Origin: Candidatus Gastranaerophilales bacterium
Lineage (GTDB): Bacteria > Cyanobacteriota > Vampirovibrionia > Gastranaerophilales > Gastranaerophilaceae
Direction: 5' to 3'
DNA length: 33,843 nt
Assembly (NCBI GenBank): GCA_944325185.1
Contig: CALUZA010000063.1
Coordinates: 1-33,843, forward strand
The notes beneath the pieces are model-generated. The model had not been told where the DNA came from, did no database searches, and saw only the letters and a list, made by a program, of their open reading frames with translations. The stretch's first letter is position 1. Each line of letters opens with the position of its first letter. Positions 1-7,939 of this stretch are shown piece after piece. The position numbers and the translations under genes were made by a program.

Positions 1-38
1 AAATAGGATACATACATAGTATTTTTAACTTTATTAAT

Positions 39-62
39 ATATCTTTTTATATAAAAAGATAT
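39..62. repeat. perfect 24-bp AT-rich palindrome
   Basis: Positions 39-50 (ATATCTTTTTAT) are the exact reverse complement of 51-62. The palindrome lies upstream of the pseudopilin-like gene and just before its candidate promoter. It could be the terminator stem of a gene to the left of the window, but no strong T-run follows, or it could be an operator. The sequence does not decide between these. Confidence 0.5.
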
Positions 63-69
63 GTAAATA

Positions 70-98
70 TTGCTTTTTTAAAAAATTTATATTATATA
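70..98 (+). promoter_or_regulatory. candidate promoter of the cysteine-rich pseudopilin gene
   Basis: TTGCTT (70-75) and TATATA (93-98) are separated by 17 bp, which would place the transcript start near 105 and leave a leader of about 44 nt. The surroundings are very AT-rich, so chance matches are likely. This is a weak call. Confidence 0.33.
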
Positions 99-148
99 TA
101 AAATTAACCAAAACATTTTTGAATAACGGATTGAACTAGGAAAATAAT

Positions 149-1843
149 ATGAAAAAAATTTTTGCTTTTAGTTTAATTGAACTTATGATTAGTTTAATTA
201 CAATAAGTTGTATAATGGCTGCGTTTACGCCAATTTTGACTAAAAAATTGAATAAAACAAATGTTACAATGTCTATATCTGAAATTTCATCAAAGTGTGA
301 TAAATTTTCTTCCGATTGTGTACTTTGTTATCCTAATAAATGTTTAATTTGTAATAAAAGTTGTACTGATGGCGAAATAAAAGATTCTGAAAAATGCAGT
401 TGTGAAACTTGTGCTGCAATGTATCCTAATTGTTTAGAGTGTAAAACTTCGGGTTGCCAAAAATGCTTGTCCGGTTATGGATTAACGGCAGATAAGTCTT
501 GTGAATTATGTCCTTTGGGATATTATTCGGATGGTTCAACTTCCTGTAAGCCTTGTTCTGCAGGCAAATATCAGGATACAACAGGTCAAAGTACTTGTAA
601 AGATTGTCCTGCGGGTAAATATCAAGATTTAGAAGGTCAAAGTACTTGTAAAGATTGTTCTGCAGGTAAATATCAGGATTTAGAAGGTCAAACTACTTGT
701 AAAAGTTGCCCGATAGGTAAATATCAGGATGTAACAGGTCAAAGCACTTGTAAAGATTGTCCTGCAGGTAAATATCAGGATTTAGAAGGACAAACTACTT
801 GTAAAAATTGCCCTGATGGTAAATGGTCAACTTCTGCTTCAAATACATGTGATATTATTTGCGAAGTTGGATATAGTTGTTCTTCCGGCAGTATGCAGGT
901 TTGCTCTGCGGGAACTTATTCTTCAGGTTCTTTGGGATTGTGTTTAGCATGTGAAAAAGGTAAATATCAGGATATAACAGGTCAAAGTAGTTGTAAAAGT
1001 TGTCCTGCAGGTAAATATCAGGATACAACAGGTCAAAGCAGCTGTAAAAACTGTCCTGATGGGAAATATCAGGATTTAGAAGGTCAAAGTACTTGTAAAA
1101 GTTGTTCTTCAGGATATACTCCTAATTCTACAAAGACAGGATGTGAAAAGACTTGCTCTTGTTCTGAAAATTATTATTTATATTATTCTTTTTTTGAAGA
1201 TGAAAAAGAATCGAAGTATAGTTGCAGCAGCAGTTGTCCTGAAAATTTCGGAACGGTGATAACAGATGAAAAAGGATGCAAAACTTGTCGAATCGTATGT
1301 CCGAGCAATTATCGATATGATTCATATAATGGATGTGCACAATGTTATTCTCCTAGTGTTCCAAGTAAATTAAATGCAACAAGTTGTACTTGTCCTTCCG
1401 GTTATTATATTGAGAAGAATGTCATAATCGCAAAAATATATGCTTCCGATGGAACTTTGTATAAGAATATAACACTTACTGGCGGATTTAATAAATGTAT
1501 AGAAAATTTAAACCCCAGTCTTGCAGGATGCAGGTCGATAGATACCGTACCTAGCACTAATCATTCTACTTGGGCTAATTATGGGTGCAAACCCAGCTGT
1601 AATTGGTATAAAGGTGAATATATTGATACAACAGACGGAACATGTAAACAATGCAGCGGTTACTCTACTGGATTTGATTGTAAATCAAATTACCTTATAT
1701 CATTAAGCAGAAAATATCTTACTGATGGTAATTTTGTATATCAAATTTCAATTTCATACGATTCTGTAAGTGATGACGGAAAAACTTTTACAAAAGACGG
1801 AGTTACTTATTATATGAAAGCGTTAACAGAATCCGAGTTTTAA
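149..1843 (+). CDS. type IV pseudopilin-like protein with cysteine-rich GKYQD repeats
   Basis: The first 35 residues form a class III signal: a short basic leader (MKKIFA), cleavage expected before F7, Glu at mature position 5 (FSLIE), then a hydrophobic helix of about 20 residues. The rest is extracellular in style and very rich in cysteine. Residues about 136-220 and 268-318 contain tandem 17-residue units of the form C-P-A-G-K-Y-Q-D-x-x-G-Q-S-T-C-K-x. These resemble GCC2/GCC3, or ephrin-receptor-like, modules. A second cysteine-rich section follows (residues about 320-460), then a C-terminal region with fewer cysteines. A prepilin peptidase substrate displayed on a pilus-like fibre or inner-membrane anchor is the natural inference. 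No assembly gene lies beside it. The function of the repeats is unknown; adhesion or a disulfide-stiffened stalk are possibilities. The RBS is weak (AGG about 10 nt upstream of ATG). Confidence 0.8.
   Translation: MKKIFAFSLIELMISLITISCIMAAFTPILTKKLNKTNVTMSISEISSKCDKFSSDCVLCYPNKCLICNKSCTDGEIKDSEKCSCETCAAMYPNCLECKTSGCQKCLSGYGLTADKSCELCPLGYYSDGSTSCKPCSAGKYQDTTGQSTCKDCPAGKYQDLEGQSTCKDCSAGKYQDLEGQTTCKSCPIGKYQDVTGQSTCKDCPAGKYQDLEGQTTCKNCPDGKWSTSASNTCDIICEVGYSCSSGSMQVCSAGTYSSGSLGLCLACEKGKYQDITGQSSCKSCPAGKYQDTTGQSSCKNCPDGKYQDLEGQSTCKSCSSGYTPNSTKTGCEKTCSCSENYYLYYSFFEDEKESKYSCSSSCPENFGTVITDEKGCKTCRIVCPSNYRYDSYNGCAQCYSPSVPSKLNATSCTCPSGYYIEKNVIIAKIYASDGTLYKNITLTGGFNKCIENLNPSLAGCRSIDTVPSTNHSTWANYGCKPSCNWYKGEYIDTTDGTCKQCSGYSTGFDCKSNYLISLSRKYLTDGNFVYQISISYDSVSDDGKTFTKDGVTYYMKALTESEF
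554..808 (+). repeat. five tandem 51-bp coding repeats (17 residues each)
   Basis: Units begin at 554, 605, 656, 707 and 758, each in frame at a TGY cysteine codon. They are nearly identical in DNA sequence. A degenerate sixth unit begins at 809 (C-P-D-G-K-W). The high nucleotide identity suggests recent expansion by slippage or unequal recombination. Confidence 0.9.
950..1102 (+). repeat. second block of three 51-bp coding repeats
   Basis: Units at 950, 1001 and 1052 have the same consensus as the block at 554-808. About 140 bp of different cysteine-rich sequence separates the two blocks, so the array is either split by an insertion or was duplicated within the gene. Confidence 0.88.
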
Positions 1844-1864
1844 TTATTTTTTGTGTTTTGATTA

Positions 1865-1894
1865 GGGATGTGCTTTTGTATATCCCATTTTTTT
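1865..1894 (+). terminator. weak terminator after the pseudopilin gene
   Basis: GGGAT (1865-1869) pairs with ATCCC (1882-1886) and is followed by a T-rich run (1888-1894). The stem is only 5 bp, so the stronger hairpin at 1911-1941 probably does most of the work. Confidence 0.35.
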
Positions 1895-1910
1895 AATTTT
1901 CAGGCAAAAT

Positions 1911-1941
1911 AAAAAGCAGGCTATTTATGAGCCTGCTTTTT
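1911..1941. terminator. bidirectional intrinsic terminator
   Basis: AAAAAGCAGGCT (1911-1922) and AGCCTGCTTTTT (1930-1941) form a perfect 12-bp stem with a 7-nt loop. A-tracts and T-tracts make it functional on both strands. It sits between the convergent pseudopilin gene and the oxidoreductase operon and can end both transcripts. Confidence 0.9.
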
Positions 1942-1953
1942 GAATTTTGTTTA

Positions 1954-2211
1954 TTATTTTTTAACTACTTTAATTGCGCTATCGGGGCAAACCATAGCAC
2001 AAGTTCCGCAGCCTATGCATAATGACGGGTCAGGTTCTACGCAGGGTGTTTGATATAATCCTACTTCTTTTGACCATTTTAAGCATTGTTTCGGGCATTT
2101 CACCATGCAAAGTCCGCAGCCTTTGCATAATTCTGAAAACATATACCAGTCTGCTTTTCCGTTTGCTACATTTTCAACTTTAAAGCCTTTATATTGTTTT
2201 TCTGCTGCCAT
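1954..2211 (-). CDS. korD: 2-oxoacid:ferredoxin oxidoreductase, ferredoxin-like delta subunit
   Basis: An 85-residue protein with two complete 4Fe-4S binding motifs: C29-x2-C32-x2-C35-x3-C39-P and C65-x2-C68-x2-C71-x3-C75-P. It would pass electrons from the catalytic alpha/beta subunits to soluble ferredoxin in the cytoplasm. It is the last gene of a four-gene minus-strand operon, and its ATG follows the gamma-subunit stop codon directly. Two further cysteines (43 and 57) lie between the clusters. The length and the two-cluster layout fit OorD/KorD/VorD-type subunits. The substrate of the complex (2-oxoglutarate or branched-chain 2-oxoacids) cannot be read from this subunit, so the symbol is provisional. 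Confidence 0.85.
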   Translation of the reverse strand: MAAEKQYKGFKVENVANGKADWYMFSELCKGCGLCMVKCPKQCLKWSKEVGLYQTPCVEPDPSLCIGCGTCAMVCPDSAIKVVKK

Positions 2212-2772
2212 TTAAACACCAACTTTCTCTATCATTTCCATACCCATTTCAAGAGCCTTGTAGTTAAGTTCTCTCAATTCGGGTTTAGCTGCAAATTTTT
2301 TACCGAGTGCAATTTCCATTGCGTTTTTAATATCGTCTAATTTTAGAACGTTTGTTGCTTTTAATAAAACGCCTAAAATCATAATATTAAATACACGAGC
2401 TGATAATTGTTCGTTTGCTATTTTATTTGCTTCAACCGAAATTACTTCTTTACATTTTGCAGTCGGTTTTGTGGTACATACAGATGAATCGTAAACTACG
2501 ACTGAATCAGGGGATGTATAGGTTTCACATCTTGCAATTGCTCTATCTGATAGAGCAATTATAATGTCGCCTTTTGCAAAACGAGGTTCGCCGATTTTTT
2601 CATCTGCTATTTGACAGAAAGCAACTGAAACACCGCCGCGTTGTTCAACGCCGAAGTTTGGAATATAAAGAATTTCTTTTCCTGCTTCATATCCTGCTTC
2701 AACAAGGATTTTTGCAATTGATTGAACGCCTTGTCCGCCTTCACCTGCCAAAACTATTTTTGTTCTTGCCAT
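2212..2772 (-). CDS. korC: 2-oxoacid:ferredoxin oxidoreductase, gamma subunit
   Basis: A 186-residue protein of the pyruvate/2-oxoacid ferredoxin oxidoreductase gamma family. It opens with the glycine-rich signature AGEGGQGVQSIAKIL, followed by the family block NFGVEQRGGVSVAFCQI. In these enzymes the gamma domain contributes to coenzyme A handling and to the interface of the complex. The gene starts 4 bp after the beta-subunit stop and ends exactly where the ferredoxin gene starts, so translation is probably coupled. The length is normal for the family. Substrate specificity is uncertain; 2-oxoglutarate and 2-oxoisovalerate enzymes share this architecture. Confidence 0.85.
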   Translation of the reverse strand: MARTKIVLAGEGGQGVQSIAKILVEAGYEAGKEILYIPNFGVEQRGGVSVAFCQIADEKIGEPRFAKGDIIIALSDRAIARCETYTSPDSVVVYDSSVCTTKPTAKCKEVISVEANKIANEQLSARVFNIMILGVLLKATNVLKLDDIKNAMEIALGKKFAAKPELRELNYKALEMGMEMIEKVGV

Positions 2773-2776
2773 ATTA

Positions 2777-3532
2777 TTACTCCAATCCTTCTCTTATAAG
2801 AAATTCTTTTACTTCGAAACATTCTTCCATTGTTTTCAATCTGCCCCAAGTGTCAACATTGTTTGTTCTCCAGTTTAGAGGGCAAACTGATAAAACTTCA
2901 ACGAATGAATATCCGCCCATTGCTGTGTTTTTAAGAGCTTTTTTCATTACACTTGAAAGTTTTCTTAAGTTTGAAACAGAAGCTCTTGCAACATAAGCTT
3001 TATTAGGGTCAGCAATTGCTGCAACAAGTTCTGCTGCTTTTGCCGGTCTTCCTGTAACTTCAGGGTCGCGACCGTATGGAGTTGTTTCCGTTTTTTGTCC
3101 GGGCATTGTAGTAGGACTCATTTGTCCGCCTGTCATACCGTAGTTTGTGTTGTTTGCAACAATAACAAGGATATTTTCGCTTCTTGTTGCAGCGTTTACA
3201 AGGTGTTGAGCACCAATTGCCAATCCGCCGCCATCTCCCATGTATGCAATTCCTACGGTTCCGGGGTTAGCTCTTGTAACACCGTATATAACAGGGGTTG
3301 TTCTTCCGTGGTGTGTTTGAACGGTATCAAGGTTCATATAATTCCAAGATAATAAAGAACATCCTATATCACAACCAAATACGGTTCTTTCGTTTAATTC
3401 CAATTCGTCTATCGCTTTAGCCAAAGTTTTTAAAATCATACCATGACCGCAACCGGGGCAGAATTTGCTTGCTCCGGCTTCTGCATTTTGAGCTTTAGCT
3501 AAATCCGGTTTTACATCTAATGTAGTTATCAT
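2777..3532 (-). CDS. korB: 2-oxoacid:ferredoxin oxidoreductase, TPP-binding beta subunit
   Basis: A 251-residue TPP-binding subunit. The N-terminal CPGCGHG motif (about residue 25) supplies cluster-ligand-type cysteines. GDGGGLAIGAQ, followed by NNTNYGMTGGQMSPTT, is the TPP/Mg2+ binding segment of this family. The enzyme decarboxylates a 2-oxoacid oxidatively to its acyl-CoA and reduces ferredoxin, and may run in the carboxylating direction in some anaerobes. The TPYGRDPEVTGRP block downstream of the TPP motif is also seen in 2-oxoisovalerate-type enzymes, so substrate assignment stays open between Kor and Vor. It lies 19 bp downstream of the alpha gene, in the same operon. Confidence 0.87.
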   Translation of the reverse strand: MITTLDVKPDLAKAQNAEAGASKFCPGCGHGMILKTLAKAIDELELNERTVFGCDIGCSLLSWNYMNLDTVQTHHGRTTPVIYGVTRANPGTVGIAYMGDGGGLAIGAQHLVNAATRSENILVIVANNTNYGMTGGQMSPTTMPGQKTETTPYGRDPEVTGRPAKAAELVAAIADPNKAYVARASVSNLRKLSSVMKKALKNTAMGGYSFVEVLSVCPLNWRTNNVDTWGRLKTMEECFEVKEFLIREGLE

Positions 3533-3551
3533 TTTATTTCCTCATCAATTT

Positions 3552-4655
3552 CTATACGTTTGCCATTTCACGAACCATTGATTCAACTTTTGCAACTATA
3601 TCGTCGCCTGTAACACCTACGCCCATTTTGAATAATGTTTGATATGGTGTCGTAAGTCCGTATAATTTTTCTAAGCACATTTGAGCAAGTTGACCATTGG
3701 CAGATTCCGTAAAGAGAACTTGTTTAGCTTGTTTAACTGCTTTTCTCATAGGTTCAGTCGGCAAAGGTCTAATTGTGATTGGTCTGAATAGACCGGCTTT
3801 AATTCCTTTTGCTCTCAATTCATCAACAGCTGTCATAGCAGAACGTGCCACTATACCATGAGCAATAATAAGAACTTCAGCATCTTCTGCTTTATATTCA
3901 AGATATTCTTCAACTTCTTTGCTCATTTTATCGTAATCAATTTGATATTGGTCAAGCTGAGCCATAAGTTCTTCTTCAAGATTAAATGTATTTCTTAAAT
4001 GATTTGCTTTTCTATCTACGCCGATTTTGCCTTCTGCTCTTAGGGCTGCAGGAGTAGGTTCCATTTTGATACCGCGAGAAGCAGGGTCATATAATGTAAC
4101 AGGTTCTCTCATTTTGCCTTGATAGCCGTCAGCCAGCATAAATGTTGGGAAACGATATTTCCAAGCAGTGTTAAAAGATTTAATCATATAATCAAATAAA
4201 TCTTGGTGTCCTGCTGTTGAATAAACTATTCTAAAGCCTTCTCCGTTTCCGCCAAAGCATGTTAAACGAGTTTCTTGTTGAGCATAAATTACGGTTGCAG
4301 TAGAAGGTCCGCCTCTTTGCATTACTGCGCAGACGAAAGGAATTCTCATCATTTCAGCCATAGATTGAGCATCTTGCATAATAACGTTACCGGGGCCTGC
4401 TGTAGCTGTAAAAGCACGTTTGCCTGCTAAGATACCGCCGATTGTAGAAAAACCTGCAGAGATTTCATCTTCGGTTTGCAAAAATCCTGCTTCGGTTTTT
4501 GGTAATAATTTGCACCAAGTGTGCATAATTTCATTTTGAGGTGTAATCGGGTATCCGTACATAAATTCAGCTTCTGCGGCATTTGCTGCATAGGCTATAA
4601 CTTCATTACCCGTCAAGAACATTCTGGTGTCTTGAGTGATAAGTTTTTTAACCAT
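3552..4655 (-). CDS. korA: 2-oxoacid:ferredoxin oxidoreductase, alpha subunit
   Basis: A 367-residue alpha subunit and the first gene of the operon. The N-terminal domain contains the family block GNEVIAYAANAAEAEF-MYGYPITPQNEI and the stretch TATAGPGNVIMQDA, typical of the pyrimidine-binding (PP) domain that pairs with the TPP domain of the beta subunit. The second domain follows after about residue 250 (EVLIIAHGIVARSA). The gamma domain is not fused here, which matches the separate gene downstream. A good Shine-Dalgarno sequence (AAGGA, about 7 nt before ATG) and a promoter at 4697-4725 support the start. The complex would link central carbon metabolism to ferredoxin in an anaerobe. Confidence 0.87.
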   Translation of the reverse strand: MVKKLITQDTRMFLTGNEVIAYAANAAEAEFMYGYPITPQNEIMHTWCKLLPKTEAGFLQTEDEISAGFSTIGGILAGKRAFTATAGPGNVIMQDAQSMAEMMRIPFVCAVMQRGGPSTATVIYAQQETRLTCFGGNGEGFRIVYSTAGHQDLFDYMIKSFNTAWKYRFPTFMLADGYQGKMREPVTLYDPASRGIKMEPTPAALRAEGKIGVDRKANHLRNTFNLEEELMAQLDQYQIDYDKMSKEVEEYLEYKAEDAEVLIIAHGIVARSAMTAVDELRAKGIKAGLFRPITIRPLPTEPMRKAVKQAKQVLFTESANGQLAQMCLEKLYGLTTPYQTLFKMGVGVTGDDIVAKVESMVREMANV

Positions 4656-4696
4656 AATTAATCCTTAACCCTTATTTTAAAACTCTATACAATTTA

Positions 4697-4725
4697 AAAA
4701 TACTACAAAATTAAGCTTTTATCAA
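4697..4725 (-). promoter_or_regulatory. candidate promoter of the oxidoreductase operon
   Basis: On the minus strand TTGATA (4725-4720) and TATTTT (4702-4697) are spaced by 17 bp. The predicted start near 4690 leaves a leader of about 35 nt with a clear RBS before korA. Confidence 0.48.
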
Positions 4726-4749
4726 GATTTTTTCAATATTTTAAAGGCT

Positions 4750-5505
4750 TTATTTTTTTACAACAAAACCAAAAGTTGAAGAATTATTTTGTCTGGATTC
4801 TGCAATAATATTCCAGTTATGAGCGCTAATTAGTTTTTTTGCAATGTTTAAATTTAAACTCATACCAAGTTGGTTAAAATCGCATAAATTCTTTTTATCT
4901 TCAAATAAACTGTTGATTTTTTCTTTTGTCATATAAATCGACTTATTTTTTGTACAGAAAGAAATTGATTTCTTGCTTTCTTTAACTAAAATTTCAATGT
5001 CGCTTTTTTCAAAACCATAGGAAACAGAACTTGAAAGAATATTGAAAATGATTTTTTGTATCATTAATCTGTCTGCTTTTAATTTAATTTCATTTTTTTT
5101 GTTAGTTTTTACAACTATATTTTGATTTTTTTCTTTTGCAAAATTTTTAATTATATTGCAGCAATCTTGAATTTGTTCAAGTATATCAATGTTTTCTAAT
5201 TTTGGCTGCGGTTTTTCATTTTCATATTTAGCAAGAAAAATTGTATTTGAAATAATTTCAAATAAGAAATAATTAGAATTTAAAATTTCGGTTAATATAT
5301 CTTTTTGTTCAGAATTTAATTTGCCGAAACGTTCTTTTAAAATTAATTCAAGACTTTGAATTTGCGCTAAAAGAGGTGTTTTTATGTCATGGTTTAAAAT
5401 GCAGGTAAATTTGTTTCTTTCTTTTTGAAGTTTTTCATTGTACCTGCTTTTTATTTTTTTAAATTTTTCTTTTATTTTTTTTATGAGTTTTTTTTTAAAA
5501 AACAT
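4750..5505 (-). CDS. degenerate sensor histidine kinase
   Basis: A 251-residue protein with no membrane segment. Residues 1-33 are a basic, coiled-coil-like stretch. A HisKA dimerisation/phosphoacceptor domain follows with an intact H-box (NHDIKTPL, His39). The C-terminal HATPase_c region is worn. The N-box reads NILSSSVSYG, so the usual second asparagine is Ser. Nothing matches the DxGxG box, which reads as a CTKNKSIYM stretch. Only a partial G2 box remains (LGMSLNLNIAKKL). It may be a phosphotransfer partner or regulator rather than an active kinase. It lies 12 bp downstream of a NarL-type regulator and is almost certainly co-transcribed with it. Confidence 0.72.
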   Translation of the reverse strand: MFFKKKLIKKIKEKFKKIKSRYNEKLQKERNKFTCILNHDIKTPLLAQIQSLELILKERFGKLNSEQKDILTEILNSNYFLFEIISNTIFLAKYENEKPQPKLENIDILEQIQDCCNIIKNFAKEKNQNIVVKTNKKNEIKLKADRLMIQKIIFNILSSSVSYGFEKSDIEILVKESKKSISFCTKNKSIYMTKEKINSLFEDKKNLCDFNQLGMSLNLNIAKKLISAHNWNIIAESRQNNSSTFGFVVKK

Positions 5506-5517
5506 TTTTTCCTCGTT

Positions 5518-6180
5518 TTAAAATAAGTTTGCTCTTACTGCTTTAACTGCTGCTTGGACTCTATCTTCTACGGATAATTTCATTAAAATATTTCCTACAT
5601 GAGCTTTTGCGGTGTTTGTTGAAACAATTATTTCTTTTGCTATTTGGGAATTGGTTTTACCTTCGATTAAAAGCCTTAAGACTTCAAGTTCTCTATCTGT
5701 TAGGCTATTTTTTAATCTTCTGTTTTCATATAAATTTTCTAAATCTTTTATATTTGGAGCAGGAATGGATGCAAAAGCTGTTTTTGCTATTTCTAAATCC
5801 ATCCAAAATTCTCCTGAGGTAACCATTTTGATAATTTTTTTAAGTTCTTGTTCTTCAGTATTTTTAAGAACATATCCGCAAGCCCCGCAAGCTAGAGAGG
5901 CAAGAACTCTTTCTTCGTTTTCATAGGATGTAAACATAATTACTTTGGTTTTAGGATATGTGTCTTTTATGATTTTCGTTGCTTCAATTCCGTTCATTTC
6001 AGGCAGTTCAATATCCATAAGGATAATATCCGCTTCATTTTTTTTCATTGCATCAAGACATTCTTCTGCAGTTTGAAAATCACCTAAAATCTTGTAATTA
6101 TCATCATGCTCGAAATATCTTTTATGTGCAATTCTGGTGAGTAAATAATCATCAACTATGTATAAGGTGATTGTTTTCAT
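5518..6180 (-). CDS. NarL/FixJ-family response regulator
   Basis: An N-terminal receiver domain carries the acidic pair (YIVDD), phosphoacceptor Asp in LMDIELPEMNG (residue 56 from this start), the conserved Thr in MFTSY and Lys in YVLKN. A LuxR-type HTH near the C-terminus (LTDRELEVLRLLIEGKTNSQ to TAKAHVGNIL) would bind DNA. A start at 6192 (MRAD-) is possible, but AGGA directly abuts that ATG. From 6180 the AGGA is about 12 nt upstream, so 6180 is preferred. The adjacent kinase-like gene is the probable partner. Targets are unknown. The signal is unknown too, because the partner has no recognisable sensor domain. Confidence 0.85.
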   Translation of the reverse strand: MKTITLYIVDDYLLTRIAHKRYFEHDDNYKILGDFQTAEECLDAMKKNEADIILMDIELPEMNGIEATKIIKDTYPKTKVIMFTSYENEERVLASLACGACGYVLKNTEEQELKKIIKMVTSGEFWMDLEIAKTAFASIPAPNIKDLENLYENRRLKNSLTDRELEVLRLLIEGKTNSQIAKEIIVSTNTAKAHVGNILMKLSVEDRVQAAVKAVRANLF

Positions 6181-6259
6181 ATCAGCTCTCATTCCTGTTC
6201 AGTGTCAAGGCTATGATATTAAACAACTTGATGTTTGTATATTACCCGAGTCGGCTAAT

Positions 6260-7939
6260 TTAGTTGAATAATTTTTGAGCTTGCTCTATTGTTTCTTTTA
6301 GTTTTTCGGGTTTGTCTGCCATATAATATATTTTCATTTTTTGTTCGTATAGTTCGTATGAATTCGGATATTTTTTCGTGGCATCGTTAAGAATTTTTAT
6401 TGAGGGTTCTTCTTTGCCTGTTAATTCGTAGTATATTTCTGATAAATCAATATATTCATCTGGTGTGGCAGGTTTGAATTTTTTTATTTGAGCAAACTGA
6501 GCTTTTGATTTTTTTTCATCGCCTTGTAATTTGTATAAAATATACAAATTATATTTATATATTATTGAATTTTTGTCAAGCGAAAGTTTTTCGTTCAAAA
6601 ATTCTTCTGCCTTTTTAATTTCATTTAGTTTTATGTAGTTTTTTATGTATAATTTTTCGGCTTCTGCGTTTAGTTTGGTGATTTTATTAAGTTCTTCAAG
6701 TGATTTAGAATAATTTTTTAAATAATATTCAATTTTTGCTTTTTCAAAATAATATTCATTATGTTTTCCTAATTTTAAAGCTTCGTTTATATATTCAAGA
6801 GCTTCTTTATAGTTTGCTTCTTTTGAACATATTTTTGACAGTAAAAATTGCACTTCGCTTGATTTGGGATTTATTGAAGAAGCTTTTCTTATTAAATTGA
6901 TTGCTTCTTTTAATTTTCCTGTTTCAATCAGTGAATATATGTAGCCGAAATATCCTTCATAATAAGCGTCATTAACGTTTATCAATGTTTCGAAATATAT
7001 TTTTGCATTTTTGTAATCTTTTTTATTTAAGTAGTAATTTCCTAAATAAAGAAGAACTTTTATGTTATTTGGGTTGATTTTATACGCTTTTTGAAGAGCT
7101 GAAAATTCTTTTTCAGGGTTATTTTCAATAGAATATATTTTTGCTTCAAGAAGATTTATTCTTAAATTATCGCTGCTATATGTTTTTTTATATTCTTCAA
7201 GGGTTGATTTTGCAGAATTAATATCGTTATTTTTTAGATAGCATTCTGTTAAAAAGGCATAAGTTTCAGGATTTTTTTCTATTTCAAGACTCTTTTTTAA
7301 GTTTTCGATTGTCTTATCAATTTCGCCTTTAAAATATAATTCAAGAGCGCTTAAATCGTATATTTCTTTTGTTGTATCGGGAATTGATGTTATTCCCAGT
7401 TCTTTTGCAAGATTGGTATTTAAAAGATTATTGTCAAAAATAATTGCTTTTGAAATGTATTTACCGGCTTGTTCTTTGTCGCCTTCAAGAAGGGCTATTT
7501 TTGCTTTTATAAAATATGCACTTGATGATTTTGGATCAATTTTTAACATCATATCAGCATAATAGCCTGATTCTTTTATTTTTCCGGTTTCATAATACAT
7601 TGCTGCCATATCAAAATAATCTTCAATATTGATATTTTTATTTTCAAAAATTATTTTTTCTATGCTTCTATTTTCTGAAGTGATTTGGTATGATTTTTTA
7701 AAATATTTAATTGAATTATTTTTATCTGAAAGATTTTTATAAATTTCGCCTAAAAACCAATACCCGTCTTCGTCGTTGGGATTGCTTACAATGTAATCTA
7801 AAAAGAAATTTTTAGCTGAGCTAAAGTTTTTGTTTTGAAATTCATTTATTCCGTCTTGGATTTTCCACAGTAAGCTTGCATTTGCATTTGTGCAAATGAG
7901 AAAAAAGAAAATAAAAAATATTTTGAAATTTTTTATCAT
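6260..7939 (-). CDS. secreted or periplasmic TPR-repeat protein
   Basis: A 559-residue protein with a Sec signal peptide: basic start, hydrophobic FKIFFIFFFLICT, probable cleavage after ANA (about residue 21). The rest is built almost wholly of tetratricopeptide repeats, recognisable from repeated A-x-x-Y/F...A patterns such as YYETGKIKESGYYADMML and LGNYYLNKKDYKNAKIYFE. TPR arrays normally mediate protein contacts, so a scaffolding role in the envelope is the inference; there is no catalytic domain. The ATG overlaps the thymidylate kinase stop (ATGA, 7936-7939), so the two are translationally coupled. That coupling probably reflects operon packing rather than shared function. Confidence 0.82.
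   Translation of the reverse strand: MIKNFKIFFIFFFLICTNANASLLWKIQDGINEFQNKNFSSAKNFFLDYIVSNPNDEDGYWFLGEIYKNLSDKNNSIKYFKKSYQITSENRSIEKIIFENKNINIEDYFDMAAMYYETGKIKESGYYADMMLKIDPKSSSAYFIKAKIALLEGDKEQAGKYISKAIIFDNNLLNTNLAKELGITSIPDTTKEIYDLSALELYFKGEIDKTIENLKKSLEIEKNPETYAFLTECYLKNNDINSAKSTLEEYKKTYSSDNLRINLLEAKIYSIENNPEKEFSALQKAYKINPNNIKVLLYLGNYYLNKKDYKNAKIYFETLINVNDAYYEGYFGYIYSLIETGKLKEAINLIRKASSINPKSSEVQFLLSKICSKEANYKEALEYINEALKLGKHNEYYFEKAKIEYYLKNYSKSLEELNKITKLNAEAEKLYIKNYIKLNEIKKAEEFLNEKLSLDKNSIIYKYNLYILYKLQGDEKKSKAQFAQIKKFKPATPDEYIDLSEIYYELTGKEEPSIKILNDATKKYPNSYELYEQKMKIYYMADKPEKLKETIEQAQKLFN

Noticed and set aside
554..1102. 51-bp repeats as a possible CRISPR or non-coding satellite
   Set aside because: Units are in frame inside a long coding sequence with conserved cysteines.
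6203..6208. Exact TTGACA on the minus strand just before the response regulator
   Set aside because: A matching -10 would fall inside the coding region, past the usable start codons, so it is probably chance.
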